A stretch of DNA of 36,672 bases from Acidimicrobiia bacterium (GCA_025361725.1 JANYJV010000140.1:73428-110099), one strand, 5' to 3'. Shown: positions 22,574-31,092, counted from the first letter of the stretch. The notes: generated by a model not told the origin, from the sequence alone. Numbers and translations are program-made.

Positions 22574-22619
22574 CGAGCGGGGCCCGAGCGGCCTGCGACG
22601 AAGTCGCAAGAGCGGGAAA
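22574..22619 (+). repeat. GAGCGG-hairpin repeat, copy R4
   Basis: The core GGGGCCCGAGCGGCC is followed by a hairpin TGCGACGAAGTCGCA and then AGAGCGGGAAA. The flanks match other copies, but the inner hairpin has a different sequence while keeping its pairing. It lies after the ThDP-like gene and 55 bp before the amidohydrolase start. Confidence 0.75.
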
Positions 22620-22674
22620 GTAGGTACCGTGTCGAATCCAGGCCCATCCGCCCCCCAAACCCCGGGAGCCAGCA

Positions 22675-23958
22675 GTGCAGATCGACGACATGATCATCGT
22701 GAGCGTGGACGACCACATCGTCGAGCCGCCGAACATGTTCGACGCCCACCTGCCCGCCAAGTACGCGGACATCGCACCGAAGCTCATTCGCAAGGACGAT
22801 GGCACGGACGTCTGGAAGTTCCAGACCATCGAGGTTCCGAACATCGGCCTCAACGCGGTGGCCGGTCGACCGAAGGAGGAGTACGGGATCGATCCCACCT
22901 CCTTCGACGAGATCCGCCCCGGTTGCTACGACGTCGAGAAGCGGATTCTCGACATGAACGCCAACGGCACACTCGGCTCGATGAACTTTCCCAGCCTTCC
23001 CGGTTTCGCCGGCCGCCTCTTCGCCACGCTGGAGGACAAAGACACCGCAAAGGTGTTGGTCCAGGCGTACAACGACTGGCACATCGACGAGTGGTGCGGC
23101 CACGCGCCGAACCGGTTCATCCCGTTGGCAATCCCGATGATCTGGGACCCCGAGGCACTCGCCGACGAGGTCCGGCGGGTCGCGAAGAAGGGGTGCCACG
23201 CGATCACGTTCCCGGAGAACCCCGAACCCTTGAACCTGCCGAGCCTCCATTCAGACCACTGGGATCCGTTCTGGCAAGCCTGCTCGGACGAAGCCACCGT
23301 CGTCTGCATGCACATCGGTTCGTCGGGCAAGCTGGTCATGACCTCGGTTGATGCGCCGATCGACGTGTTGATCACACTCCAGCCGATGAACATCGTCCAG
23401 TGCGCGGCGGACCTCATCCACTCCCCCGTGTTCCGGAAATTCCCCGACGTCACCGTGGCGCTCTCCGAAGGCGGCATCGGTTGGATCCCGTACTTCCTCG
23501 AGCGCCTCGACCGCTCCTACAAACTCCACAAAGCGTGGACCGGTGCGGACTTCGGTTCCAAGCTGCCGAGCGAAGTCTTCCTCGAGCACGTCATGCTCTG
23601 TTACATCAACGACGGTGTCGGCGTGAAGCTCGCGCGCGACATCGGCGTCGAGCGCATCACCGTCGAGATCGACTACCCGCACTCCGACGCAAACTGGCCC
23701 GACGCGCCCGAGGTCATCGCCGCGGAGTTCGCGACTACCGACCTCACGGACGCCGAGATCAACGCCATGACGCATGAGAACGCCATGCGGTTTTTCCAGT
23801 ACGACCCGTTCGCCACGCGTCCGCGCGAACGCTGTACCGTCGGCGCGCTTCGGACTGAAGCCGTCGGTTGGGATGTCTCCCCGAAAGCCACCGCCCTCCG
23901 GAAACCCACTCACCACGACGGCCCGGTCAAGATCACCGACCTCTCCCCGACTGCGTAA
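22675..23958 (+). CDS. Amidohydrolase-2 family metal-dependent hydrolase (ACMSD-like)
   Basis: A 427-residue TIM-barrel protein of the ACMSD/amidohydrolase-2 family, whose members decarboxylate or hydrolyse substrates with a bound metal. The N-terminal motif is VSVDDHIVEPPNMFD, a D-x-H variant of the metal-binding HxH. Further stretches are ITFPENPEPLNLPSLHSDHWD, VVCMHIGSSG and ALSEGGIGWIPYFLERLD. A late acidic residue lies in VEIDYPHSDANWPDA. Such genes are frequent in actinobacterial lipid and aromatic catabolism loci. GTG 22675 has GGGAG about 6 nt upstream. A tandem repeat separates it from the P450 gene. Confidence 0.9.
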   Translation: MQIDDMIIVSVDDHIVEPPNMFDAHLPAKYADIAPKLIRKDDGTDVWKFQTIEVPNIGLNAVAGRPKEEYGIDPTSFDEIRPGCYDVEKRILDMNANGTLGSMNFPSLPGFAGRLFATLEDKDTAKVLVQAYNDWHIDEWCGHAPNRFIPLAIPMIWDPEALADEVRRVAKKGCHAITFPENPEPLNLPSLHSDHWDPFWQACSDEATVVCMHIGSSGKLVMTSVDAPIDVLITLQPMNIVQCAADLIHSPVFRKFPDVTVALSEGGIGWIPYFLERLDRSYKLHKAWTGADFGSKLPSEVFLEHVMLCYINDGVGVKLARDIGVERITVEIDYPHSDANWPDAPEVIAAEFATTDLTDAEINAMTHENAMRFFQYDPFATRPRERCTVGALRTEAVGWDVSPKATALRKPTHHDGPVKITDLSPTA

Positions 23959-23969
23959 ATCAGCAACCG

Positions 23970-24057
23970 AAGGTGAGGGACAAAAGCACGCGCTTGCCAC
24001 AGTCCGCGCCCCCGAACCGGGGCCCGAGCGGCCTGGCCCGCAGGGCCGAGAGCGGGA
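23970..24057 (+). repeat. 88-bp repeat, first tandem copy (R2)
   Basis: Starts AAGGTGAGGGACAAAAGCAC and ends AGAGCGGGA. It contains three small stems in series: CCCCGAACCGGGG, GGCCCGAGCGGCC and GGCCCGCAGGGCC. It is identical over 88 bp to 24062-24149, with a 4-nt gap between them. Confidence 0.93.
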
Positions 24058-24061
24058 GACC

Positions 24062-24149
24062 AAGGTGAGGGACAAAAGCACGCGCTTGCCACAGTCCGCG
24101 CCCCCGAACCGGGGCCCGAGCGGCCTGGCCCGCAGGGCCGAGAGCGGGA
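24062..24149 (+). repeat. 88-bp repeat, second tandem copy (R3)
   Basis: Exact duplicate of 23970-24057 at a 92-bp period. It ends 5 nt before the GTG start of the P450 gene, so its terminal AGCGGGA occupies the ribosome-binding-site position. Confidence 0.93.
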
Positions 24150-24154
24150 AATCA

Positions 24155-25312
24155 GTGTTCGATCCTTATGCGTACGAAACCCACGAGGACCCGTACCCGA
24201 TCTACCGGTCATTGCGCGACGACGCGCCTGCGTACGTCGACGAGACCAGGGGGTTCTGGGCATTGTCGTGCTACGACGACGTCCGTCGCGCCATCGACGA
24301 CTGGCACACCTTCTCGTCGACCGGTGGCATCACCCTCGAACGGGATGCGCAGGCAGTTGACCCGATGCTCATCGAGATGGATCCGCCGCGCCACACCGAG
24401 CTCCGAGCGCTGGTCAGCCGGGCCTTCACACCCAAGCGAGTCGCCAATCTCGCCACCCCGACACGCACCCTCGCCACCGAACTCCTCGCCGCGTGTGGTC
24501 CCGAGTTCGACGCGATCGAAGACTTCGCCGGGGTGCTGCCGATGGCGGTCATCTCCACCATGCTCGGCATCCCCCGTGCGGACCAGGACGAGGTACGCGG
24601 TTGGACCGACGCGATGTTGCATCGCGAAGCCGACAGTTCAGACATCACCGAGGCCGGTCTCGCCGGCGCCACGCAGCTGTACCTCTACCTGGACCGGCTG
24701 ATTGCCACTCGGCGCGACGCACCCGGCTCTGATCTCGCGAGCGCGCTCATCACTGCGTCGGACGATGCGCAATCACTCCGGCCCGAGGAGGTCATGGGTT
24801 TCCTGTTCCTCCTCGTGATCGCCGGCAACGAGACCACCACGAAGCTGATCGGCAATGCGCTGTACTGGCTCTGGAAGTTTCCTGATCAGCGAGACCTGCT
24901 CCTCCGCGATCCGTCGGCCATCCCGATGGCGGTCGAGGAGATCCTTCGCTACGACACTTCGACTCAGAGCCTGGCCCGCCTCCTCACCCGCGACGTCGAA
25001 CTGCATGGCACCACGTTGCCGGCAGGGATGAAGGGGCTGCTGCTTTTCGGCTCCGCCAATCGCGACGAACGGCAGTGGGCGGACGCGGACATCCTCGACG
25101 TCACCCGAAACCCGGCCGGCCACCTCGCGTTCGGTCATGGCATCCACCACTGTCTGGGCGCAGCCTTGGCCCGGCTGGAAACTCGCGTCGCGCTCGAAGA
25201 ACTTCTGCCCCGGCTCGGCCGCTACGACATCGACGAGCCGGCAGCGCGACGGGTCCACTCGGGCAACGTTCGCGGTTTCGCCCAACTCCCCGTGATCGGA
25301 TCACCCTCATGA
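24155..25312 (+). CDS. Cytochrome P450
   Basis: A 385-residue soluble bacterial P450, likely hydroxylating a hydrophobic substrate with ferredoxin partners encoded elsewhere. The I-helix motif is LLVIAGNETTTKLIG. The EXXR motif lies in AVEEILRYDTST. The heme loop is AFGHGIHHCLGAALARLE with the cysteine ligand at about residue 333. MDPPRHTELRALVSRAFTP is also typical. The open frame extends upstream to 23774 through both 88-bp repeats and into the amidohydrolase, but family alignment begins at FDPYAYETHEDPYPIY, so GTG 24155 is chosen. Its stop overlaps the following hydrolase start (ATGA). Confidence 0.95.
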   Translation: MFDPYAYETHEDPYPIYRSLRDDAPAYVDETRGFWALSCYDDVRRAIDDWHTFSSTGGITLERDAQAVDPMLIEMDPPRHTELRALVSRAFTPKRVANLATPTRTLATELLAACGPEFDAIEDFAGVLPMAVISTMLGIPRADQDEVRGWTDAMLHREADSSDITEAGLAGATQLYLYLDRLIATRRDAPGSDLASALITASDDAQSLRPEEVMGFLFLLVIAGNETTTKLIGNALYWLWKFPDQRDLLLRDPSAIPMAVEEILRYDTSTQSLARLLTRDVELHGTTLPAGMKGLLLFGSANRDERQWADADILDVTRNPAGHLAFGHGIHHCLGAALARLETRVALEELLPRLGRYDIDEPAARRVHSGNVRGFAQLPVIGSPS

Positions 25313-26019
25313 CCGCAACGGTCGTGCTCGTGCACGGCGCGTGGCACGGGGCCTGGTGTTGGGACCTCGTGGTCGGCCAACTCCGGAAGCAGGCCGTGCC
25401 CGTCGTCGCGATCGACCTGCCCGGTCACGGTGCCAGCACCGAACCCCTCACCGACCTCCACGGCCACGGTGACGCCGTACGCGCCGCGCTCGACGCGATC
25501 GACGGACCGGTCGTGCTCGTCGGCCACTCCTACGGCGGCGCCGCGATCACCGACGCCGGAACCCACCCTTCCGTGCACCACCTCGTATATCTGACTGCCT
25601 TCAGTCTTGACGCCCACGAGAGCATCATCGCCAACGATCTCCCCGACGACGAACGTGCCGAACTCGCCGACGCCATCGAGTTCAACGAGGACGGGACCAT
25701 CGTCGTGGATCCGGCGAGAGCCGGCGACATCTTCTACGCCGATTGCGAGCCGGCCACAGTCGCGACCTACGTCTCGAAGTTGGTCCCCGAAGGTGCTGCG
25801 GGATTCTCGCAGTTGCCGCGCGCGGTGGCGTGGCGAGAACGACCGAGCACCTACGTGGTGTGCACTGAAGACCGCGCGATCGCGCCCGCACTGCAACGCC
25901 AGCTCGCCGCCCGATGCAACGACGTCATCGAGTGGCCAACATCCCACAGTCCGTTCGCAGCCCGTCCGGAGTTGGTGAGCGAGTTGCTCGTCACGCTCGC
26001 GCGAACGCTCGAGCCGTGA
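25309..26019 (+). CDS. Alpha/beta hydrolase (esterase / hydroxynitrile lyase-like)
   Basis: A 236-residue hydrolase resembling the EstC/hydroxynitrile-lyase group: VVLVHGAWHGAWCWD at the N-terminus, AIDLPGHGAS, the nucleophile elbow LVGHSYGG with S74, an acid candidate in VVCTEDRAIAP and the histidine in PTSHSPFAARPE. The triad is complete. The ATG overlaps the P450 stop (ATGA) and its own stop overlaps the methyltransferase start (GTGA), so the three proteins are probably made together and act on the same molecule. Confidence 0.92.
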   Translation: MTATVVLVHGAWHGAWCWDLVVGQLRKQAVPVVAIDLPGHGASTEPLTDLHGHGDAVRAALDAIDGPVVLVGHSYGGAAITDAGTHPSVHHLVYLTAFSLDAHESIIANDLPDDERAELADAIEFNEDGTIVVDPARAGDIFYADCEPATVATYVSKLVPEGAAGFSQLPRAVAWRERPSTYVVCTEDRAIAPALQRQLAARCNDVIEWPTSHSPFAARPELVSELLVTLARTLEP

Positions 26020-26792
26020 AGGACCGCACCGCCGACTACCAGCGCACGAATCGCGAGTTCTGGGACGACGACGCCGACGACTATCAAGCTGCGCACCAGG
26101 AACAGCTCGCCCGGCCCGGTCGGTGGGGAGTCTGGGGAACACCGGAGTCCGAACTCGGCGTCATCGGGAATGTCGACGGCCTTACGGTGCTGGAACTCGG
26201 GTGCGGCGCCGCGCAGCACACGATCGGCGTCGCGTCTGCCGCCGCTCGCCGAGTCGGACTCGACCTCTCCCGAGCCCAGCTCCGGCACGCGGTCGCGAAC
26301 CTGGAACGGGCCGGACTCCGAACACCGGTCGTCTGTGCGAGCGGAGTCGCCACCCCGTTCAAGGACGAGAGCTTCGATCTCGTCTTCTGCGATCACGGAG
26401 CCATGAGCTTCTGCGATCCGTACGACACTGTGCCGGAGGTCGCTCGGCTGCTCCGGCCCGGCGGCCGGCTCGTCTTCAATCTCTCGACGTTGTTTCGCCT
26501 CGTGTGCTTCCCGATCGGCGACCCTGATGCACCGATCAGCGATCGCCTTCACTCGCCGTACTTCGGAGCGCGCATGTTCGACTGGGGCGACGGAACCATC
26601 GACTTCCAGCTGACGCACGGCGAGTGGATCCGGCTGTTCCACGCGCACGGCTTCGAGATCGAAGATCTGATCGAGATTCAGGCGCCGGCGGACGCGTCCA
26701 CGAGCTACGAGTACGCCGACGTGGAGTGGGCTCGACGCTGGCCGACCGAAGAGGTTTGGAAAGTCCGCAGAGGCAAGAGGGCGAGCGGATAG
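26016..26792 (+). CDS. Class I SAM-dependent methyltransferase
   Basis: A 258-residue methyltransferase with the Methyltransf_11-type core. Motif I is VLELGCGAAQHTIGVA near residue 55, an acidic residue ends the second strand (RRVGLDLSRAQ), CASGVATPFKDESFDLVFCD covers motif II, and RLLRPGGRLVFNLS is the post-II region. The N-terminal YQRTNREFWDDDADDYQAAH is common in this group. The GTG at 26016 overlaps the hydrolase stop (GTGA). It may modify a small molecule produced by the P450 and hydrolase. The acceptor is unknown. A GAGCGG-hairpin repeat follows 34 bp after the stop. Confidence 0.92.
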   Translation: MKDRTADYQRTNREFWDDDADDYQAAHQEQLARPGRWGVWGTPESELGVIGNVDGLTVLELGCGAAQHTIGVASAAARRVGLDLSRAQLRHAVANLERAGLRTPVVCASGVATPFKDESFDLVFCDHGAMSFCDPYDTVPEVARLLRPGGRLVFNLSTLFRLVCFPIGDPDAPISDRLHSPYFGARMFDWGDGTIDFQLTHGEWIRLFHAHGFEIEDLIEIQAPADASTSYEYADVEWARRWPTEEVWKVRRGKRASG

Positions 26793-26826
26793 GCAGATCG
26801 AGCGCACGCGGTCTCCGCTCGCCCGT

Positions 26827-26867
26827 GGCCCGAGCGGCCCGTGAACGAAGTGAACAGGAGCGGGAAA
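26827..26867 (+). repeat. GAGCGG-hairpin repeat, copy R5
   Basis: GGCCCGAGCGGCC, then an inner GTGAACGAAGTGAAC stem, then AGGAGCGGGAAA. Same frame as the other copies with a third inner-hairpin sequence. It sits between the convergent methyltransferase and acyl-CoA ligase genes. Confidence 0.7.
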
Positions 26868-26875
26868 CCGGTGAC

Positions 26876-28480
26876 CTAGCGCCGCTCGAACGTGACCCCG
26901 GCCGCTTCGCGGTCCCACGTCGCGGCCGTGACGCCCTCGTCCCGAAGCTGATACTTCAGTACCCGGCCCACCGGGTTGCGGGGCAAGTCCAAACGAAACT
27001 CGATGTAGCGCGGGATTGCGAAGTACGGGACGCGGTCGGCGCACCATCGGCACAACGCTTCTTCGGTGACGAGCCCCTCGCCCGCAACCAAGACGGCCGT
27101 GACCTTGACGTCGTCCTCACCCTGCTCGCTCGCCACTGCGTGCACCGCGACGTCGGCGACGGCCTCGTGTCCGATCAGGGTGCGTTCCATCTCGAAGCTC
27201 GAGATGTTCTCGCCCCGGCGGCGGAGATAGTCCTTCTTACGATCCACAAAGTACAGGAAGCCGTCGGCATCGAGCCGGCCGAGATCGCCGGTGTGGAACC
27301 ACAGGTTGCGAGACACGTCGACGGTCGCCTCGGGACGATTCCAATATCCGGAGAACATCAGGTTCGGACCGTTTGGACGACACACGATCTCGCCGGTCTC
27401 GCCCACCGAAACGGGCACGTCGTTGTCGTCGACGATCTGCACTTCGAACTCGTGCACGTTCGGCTTGCCGGCGGCACCGGCCTTGTTGGTCTCTCCCGCA
27501 GGAAGCATCGAGATCAACGACGCTTCGGTGAGTCCGTACCCGCCGCTGAAGGTGGCACACCCGAACCGCTCCCGCCACACCGAATCCGTCGCCGGCGGCA
27601 TCGGTGCGGCTGCGCACAACCGCAACCGGTGACCGGCCTGCTCAGGATGATCCTCGGCGTTGGCAATCAAAATGGCCAGCGAGCCGAGCATCGAGAGCAT
27701 CGTCGCTTGGGTCCGCTGCACCTCGGGCCAGAATCGGCTCACCGAGAACTTCCGTACGATCGCGGCACGTCCTCCCGTCAGCAACGTTCCGACCACGCAG
27801 ACCGAAATGGCGTTGAAGTGGAAGAGCGGCAGCGGCGTGAGCACCACGTCGTCGGCGCGCCGGCCCCACGCGCGGGCGATCTGCTCGGCCAACCCGACCA
27901 CGTACCGATGCGGGAGCATGCAACCCTTCGACGGACCGGTGGTACCCGCGGTGTAGATAAAACACGCGAGGTCCGCCGGGCCGACCGCAACCTCCGGGAC
28001 CGCGACGGTTGCGCCCGCGTCCAGCGCCTCCTGCCAGCTCAGCGTGCGGAGTCCAAGATCCGCGGCGGGGTTCTCGCCCACAATGACCGCCGCTTCGAGG
28101 ATGGGCGTCGTTTCCCGTGCGATGGCACCCACCCGATCGGCCAGATCGTCCTGCACCACGATCACGCGGGCGCCGCAGTCCGCCAACACATGGCGGAGGA
28201 ACTCGCCCCTGTACGCCGTATTGATGGGCACCTGGATTGCTCCGAGACGGAGCGCGGCAAAGAAGGAGATAACCTGTTCGACCCGGTTCTCGATCAGGGT
28301 CGCCACCCGATCACCGCGGATGACACCCAGGTCGAGGAACGTACCGGCCAGTGCCAACGCGGCGGTGTTGACCGCACGTGCGCTCCAGCCATCGCCGTCA
28401 AAGTCGAGGTACGGGCCGTCCGGGTCATCGGCGAGTCGTTCCGTCAGCGCAGCAAGAACAGTCGTGGGCCCGGAGGTCAT
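26876..28480 (-). CDS. AMP-dependent acyl-CoA synthetase/ligase
   Basis: A 534-residue adenylate-forming enzyme. Its P-loop is CFIYTAGTTGPSKGCMLPH (usually YTSGTTGxPKG), and other motifs are GGYGLTEASLIS, WFHTGDLGRLDADG, FVDRKKDYLRRRGENISSFE and the C-terminal NPVGRVLKYQL with the catalytic lysine. The REN-type hinge and YFAIPRYIEF are typical of the CaiC/carnitine-CoA ligase-like branch. The ATG at 28480 has a TACGCT box 7 nt upstream, so it is probably leaderless; longer frames run into the divergent GGDEF gene. It differs clearly from the ligase at 4565, and the two probably act on different acids. Confidence 0.93.
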   Translation of the reverse strand: MTSGPTTVLAALTERLADDPDGPYLDFDGDGWSARAVNTAALALAGTFLDLGVIRGDRVATLIENRVEQVISFFAALRLGAIQVPINTAYRGEFLRHVLADCGARVIVVQDDLADRVGAIARETTPILEAAVIVGENPAADLGLRTLSWQEALDAGATVAVPEVAVGPADLACFIYTAGTTGPSKGCMLPHRYVVGLAEQIARAWGRRADDVVLTPLPLFHFNAISVCVVGTLLTGGRAAIVRKFSVSRFWPEVQRTQATMLSMLGSLAILIANAEDHPEQAGHRLRLCAAAPMPPATDSVWRERFGCATFSGGYGLTEASLISMLPAGETNKAGAAGKPNVHEFEVQIVDDNDVPVSVGETGEIVCRPNGPNLMFSGYWNRPEATVDVSRNLWFHTGDLGRLDADGFLYFVDRKKDYLRRRGENISSFEMERTLIGHEAVADVAVHAVASEQGEDDVKVTAVLVAGEGLVTEEALCRWCADRVPYFAIPRYIEFRLDLPRNPVGRVLKYQLRDEGVTAATWDREAAGVTFERR

Positions 28481-28487
28481 CACGCCG

Positions 28488-28493
28488 AGCGTA
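28488..28493 (-). promoter_or_regulatory. Candidate -10 box for the acyl-CoA ligase gene (leaderless)
   Basis: TACGCT fits TANNNT and ends 7 nt before the ATG at 28480, within the divergent gap before the PAS-GGDEF-EAL gene. Confidence 0.5.
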
Positions 28494-28590
28494 GCGGCGA
28501 CCCAAATGCCCATCGCTCTGGTACTCCTGGAAGCCACCGGCCAGAATGCTCCTGTCCCGGGCGAACCGGCCCACGCGGGGCGAACCCACC

Positions 28591-31092
28591 ATGACGACCG
28601 ATCACCCGAGCTTCGAGCAGTCGGCGGCGATTCCACGTGCCTTGCACGCAGCTGATCCCTTTGCGCTCGTGTTCGAACGATCACCGGTGGGCGTGGCGAT
28701 CGGTCGGCCCGGTGGCGAGATCGTCTACGTCAACGAGATGATGTGCAACCTGCTCGGCACGAAGCGCGAAGACGTCACGGTCGGGAGCTTCATCGATGCC
28801 GCCCACCCCGAACACAAACCTGGCGTCAAGCGCCGCTTGCGATCACTCGAGAACGGCGAGTTCCAGACGTTCGTTCGTGACACCCGCTTTCAACGCGATG
28901 ACGGCAGCGTGGTCAACGCACGCTTCCATGTCGGGGCGACCCGGAATCCCGACGGCTCGATTGCCTACCTTGTCGCGCACGCCGAAGACATCACCGAGAA
29001 TCGACGGACCGAAGCGGCACTGCAGACGAGCGAGGACCGGTTCCGCGCCGCGAGCGAGGCCAGTCTCGACTCTCTCGTGATGATGGACGCAGTGCGCGAT
29101 GAATCCGGCACGATCGTCGACTTCGTGATTCGGGTCGCCAACGAGAACGCGGCGGACCTCTTCGGGGTGCCGGTCGACATGATGCTGGACAAGCTTGTGA
29201 GTCCACACTTTCCGGCCGAGCACAAGGAGGCGCAACTCAGGAAGTATCGGCGCGTCGTCGAGACCGGAATGCCGCGCCGGCTCGAGTACTCGATCGACCA
29301 CCCACGGGTCTCGGCCCGCTGGATTCGAGAACAACTCGTGAAGGTCGACGACGGTCTCGCCATGACCTGCAGCGACATCACGGACCAGAAGAGTGCGGAG
29401 CTGTCGCTCCGGGACAGCGAGGAGCGCATTCGGTCGCTCTTGCGCCACGCGGTGGATGTGGTCTGCATCATCGATGCGGGCGGATTCGTCCGGTATGCCA
29501 GCCCGGCCGTCGAACACGTCCTGGGCTACGACACCGAGACCTTCTGCGCCACCCACCCCTTCGAACTCGTGCACCCGGACGATCTCGCCGGTTGCGTCGA
29601 GCAGTGGAACTCCCTCGGTGGCACGTTCGACGCTCGGTTCACCGCAGAGGTGCGCGCATTGCATCACGACGGCGCCTGGCGTTGGATGGAACTCAGCGTC
29701 CGAGATCTGCGGCATGAGCCCACGATCGATGGATTCGTCGTCCACTTCTACGACGTCAGCGAACGGCGCTCAGCCCAGCAAGCCTTGCTCCATCAGACCT
29801 TGCACGACGGCCTCACGAACTTGCCAAATCGCGCGTTGCTCCTCGACCGGCTCAGCCATGCCTTCGATCGTGCGCTCCGGCGAGACACGAACGTCGCGGT
29901 GCTGTTCCTCGACGTCGACCACTTCAAAGCCGTGAACGACACCCACGGCCACGCCACCGGCGACGCACTGCTGCGCGAGGTGGCCGATCGTCTCCGGGTG
30001 ACGGTTCGTCCCGAAGACACGGTCGCCCGGCTCGGCGGTGACGAGTTCGTCATCTGCTGTGAGGAGATCGAGGACACCAAAGCGGCGATCGCGATGGCCG
30101 ACCGCGTCCGCGAGGCGTTCACCGAACCTTTCCATCCCGACGGCCACGAGATTGCCGTCGGCACGAGTATCGGCATCGCGATCGCGGGACCCTCCACCGA
30201 AAGCCCCGAGGCCGTGCTCCGGGACGCCGACGCCGCGATGTACGTCGCCAAGGCACGCGGCCGTGATCGATCGGTGCTGTACGACGACGCGCTCCGCCGC
30301 CGCGTCCTCGAACACCTCGATACCGAGGCCGGATTGCGGGCCGCGCTGAAGCGGGGCGACCTGGTCGTGCACTGGCAACCCGAGTTCGATCTCGTCACCG
30401 GTCGGGTGAGCGGGGTCGAAGCCCTCGTCCGCTGGCAGCACGAGGAGCGCGGTCTGCTCCTCCCCGGCGAGTTCCTCGGTGCCGCCACGCTCGCCGGACT
30501 CGACGCACCCCTCGGTGGTTTCGTGCTCGAAGCTGCGTGTCGCCAGTTCCGGGAATGGGTCGACGCCGGTCTGGCTCCCGCACGGTTCTGGCTCAATCTG
30601 AGCCCGACCCAACTCGCATGGAGCGGGACTGTCGACAAGGTGCGCGACGTACTGGCGGCCCACGGTCTCACTCCCGCCCAGGTCGGCTTCGATGTGCCGG
30701 AGCCCGCGATCGCAGAGATAGACCGCGCTCGTCGTGCGAGTGCCGAACTCGCCGGTCTTCGTGAACTCGGTTGCGCGATCGCGATCGACGACTTCGGCAC
30801 CGGGCATGCGTCGCCACTCGCCGTCCGGCGCTACGCGATCACGCACGTGAAGCTCGACCGTTCGCTGGTCCAGACCGGAGCCAAGGGTGATCCCATCCTG
30901 CCTGCGTTGATGAGCCTGGCCAAGATGCTCGACGTCACCGCCATCGCCGAGGGGATCGAGACCGAGGACCAGCTCGACCGAATCCGGCGAGCCGGATGTG
31001 CCGGCGCGATTGGGAACTATCTCGCGCCGGCCGCGCCGGCCGAGACCACTACGGCGTTGCTGCACCACCATCGGAGCGGCGCGCGCGCGTGA
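28591..31092 (+). CDS. PAS-PAS-PAS-GGDEF-EAL cyclic-di-GMP signalling protein
   Basis: An 833-residue cytoplasmic protein with no obvious membrane segment. Three PAS-type domains fill residues 1-400 (LVFERSPVGVAIGRPGG; SEDRFRAASEASLDSLVMMD; RSLLRHAVDVVCIIDAGG). The diguanylate cyclase domain has TLHDGLTNLPNRALL, FLDVDHFKAVND and the active site RLGGDEF, with an intact inhibitory site RPED exactly 5 residues before it. The EAL domain keeps VEALVRW, LNLSPTQL, the acidic pair in IDDFGTG, VKLDRSLV and IAEGIET. The late conserved Gln-Gly (QGY) is IGN, so phosphodiesterase activity is uncertain. ATG 28591 was chosen because the 15 extra codons from 28546 look non-native. It is convergent with the carboxyltransferase gene and overlaps it by 44 bp. 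Confidence 0.93.
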   Translation: MTTDHPSFEQSAAIPRALHAADPFALVFERSPVGVAIGRPGGEIVYVNEMMCNLLGTKREDVTVGSFIDAAHPEHKPGVKRRLRSLENGEFQTFVRDTRFQRDDGSVVNARFHVGATRNPDGSIAYLVAHAEDITENRRTEAALQTSEDRFRAASEASLDSLVMMDAVRDESGTIVDFVIRVANENAADLFGVPVDMMLDKLVSPHFPAEHKEAQLRKYRRVVETGMPRRLEYSIDHPRVSARWIREQLVKVDDGLAMTCSDITDQKSAELSLRDSEERIRSLLRHAVDVVCIIDAGGFVRYASPAVEHVLGYDTETFCATHPFELVHPDDLAGCVEQWNSLGGTFDARFTAEVRALHHDGAWRWMELSVRDLRHEPTIDGFVVHFYDVSERRSAQQALLHQTLHDGLTNLPNRALLLDRLSHAFDRALRRDTNVAVLFLDVDHFKAVNDTHGHATGDALLREVADRLRVTVRPEDTVARLGGDEFVICCEEIEDTKAAIAMADRVREAFTEPFHPDGHEIAVGTSIGIAIAGPSTESPEAVLRDADAAMYVAKARGRDRSVLYDDALRRRVLEHLDTEAGLRAALKRGDLVVHWQPEFDLVTGRVSGVEALVRWQHEERGLLLPGEFLGAATLAGLDAPLGGFVLEAACRQFREWVDAGLAPARFWLNLSPTQLAWSGTVDKVRDVLAAHGLTPAQVGFDVPEPAIAEIDRARRASAELAGLRELGCAIAIDDFGTGHASPLAVRRYAITHVKLDRSLVQTGAKGDPILPALMSLAKMLDVTAIAEGIETEDQLDRIRRAGCAGAIGNYLAPAAPAETTTALLHHHRSGARA

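Noticed and set aside
23970-24149. CRISPR array
   Set aside because: Only two 88-bp copies with a 4-nt gap, no spacers and no cas genes.
23774-24154. 127-residue N-terminal extension of the P450
   Set aside because: It reads through the amidohydrolase end and both 88-bp repeats. P450 similarity begins only after 24155.
26624-28594. 656-codon plus-strand frame opposite the second acyl-CoA ligase
   Set aside because: No domain recognisable, and the minus strand holds an intact ligase.
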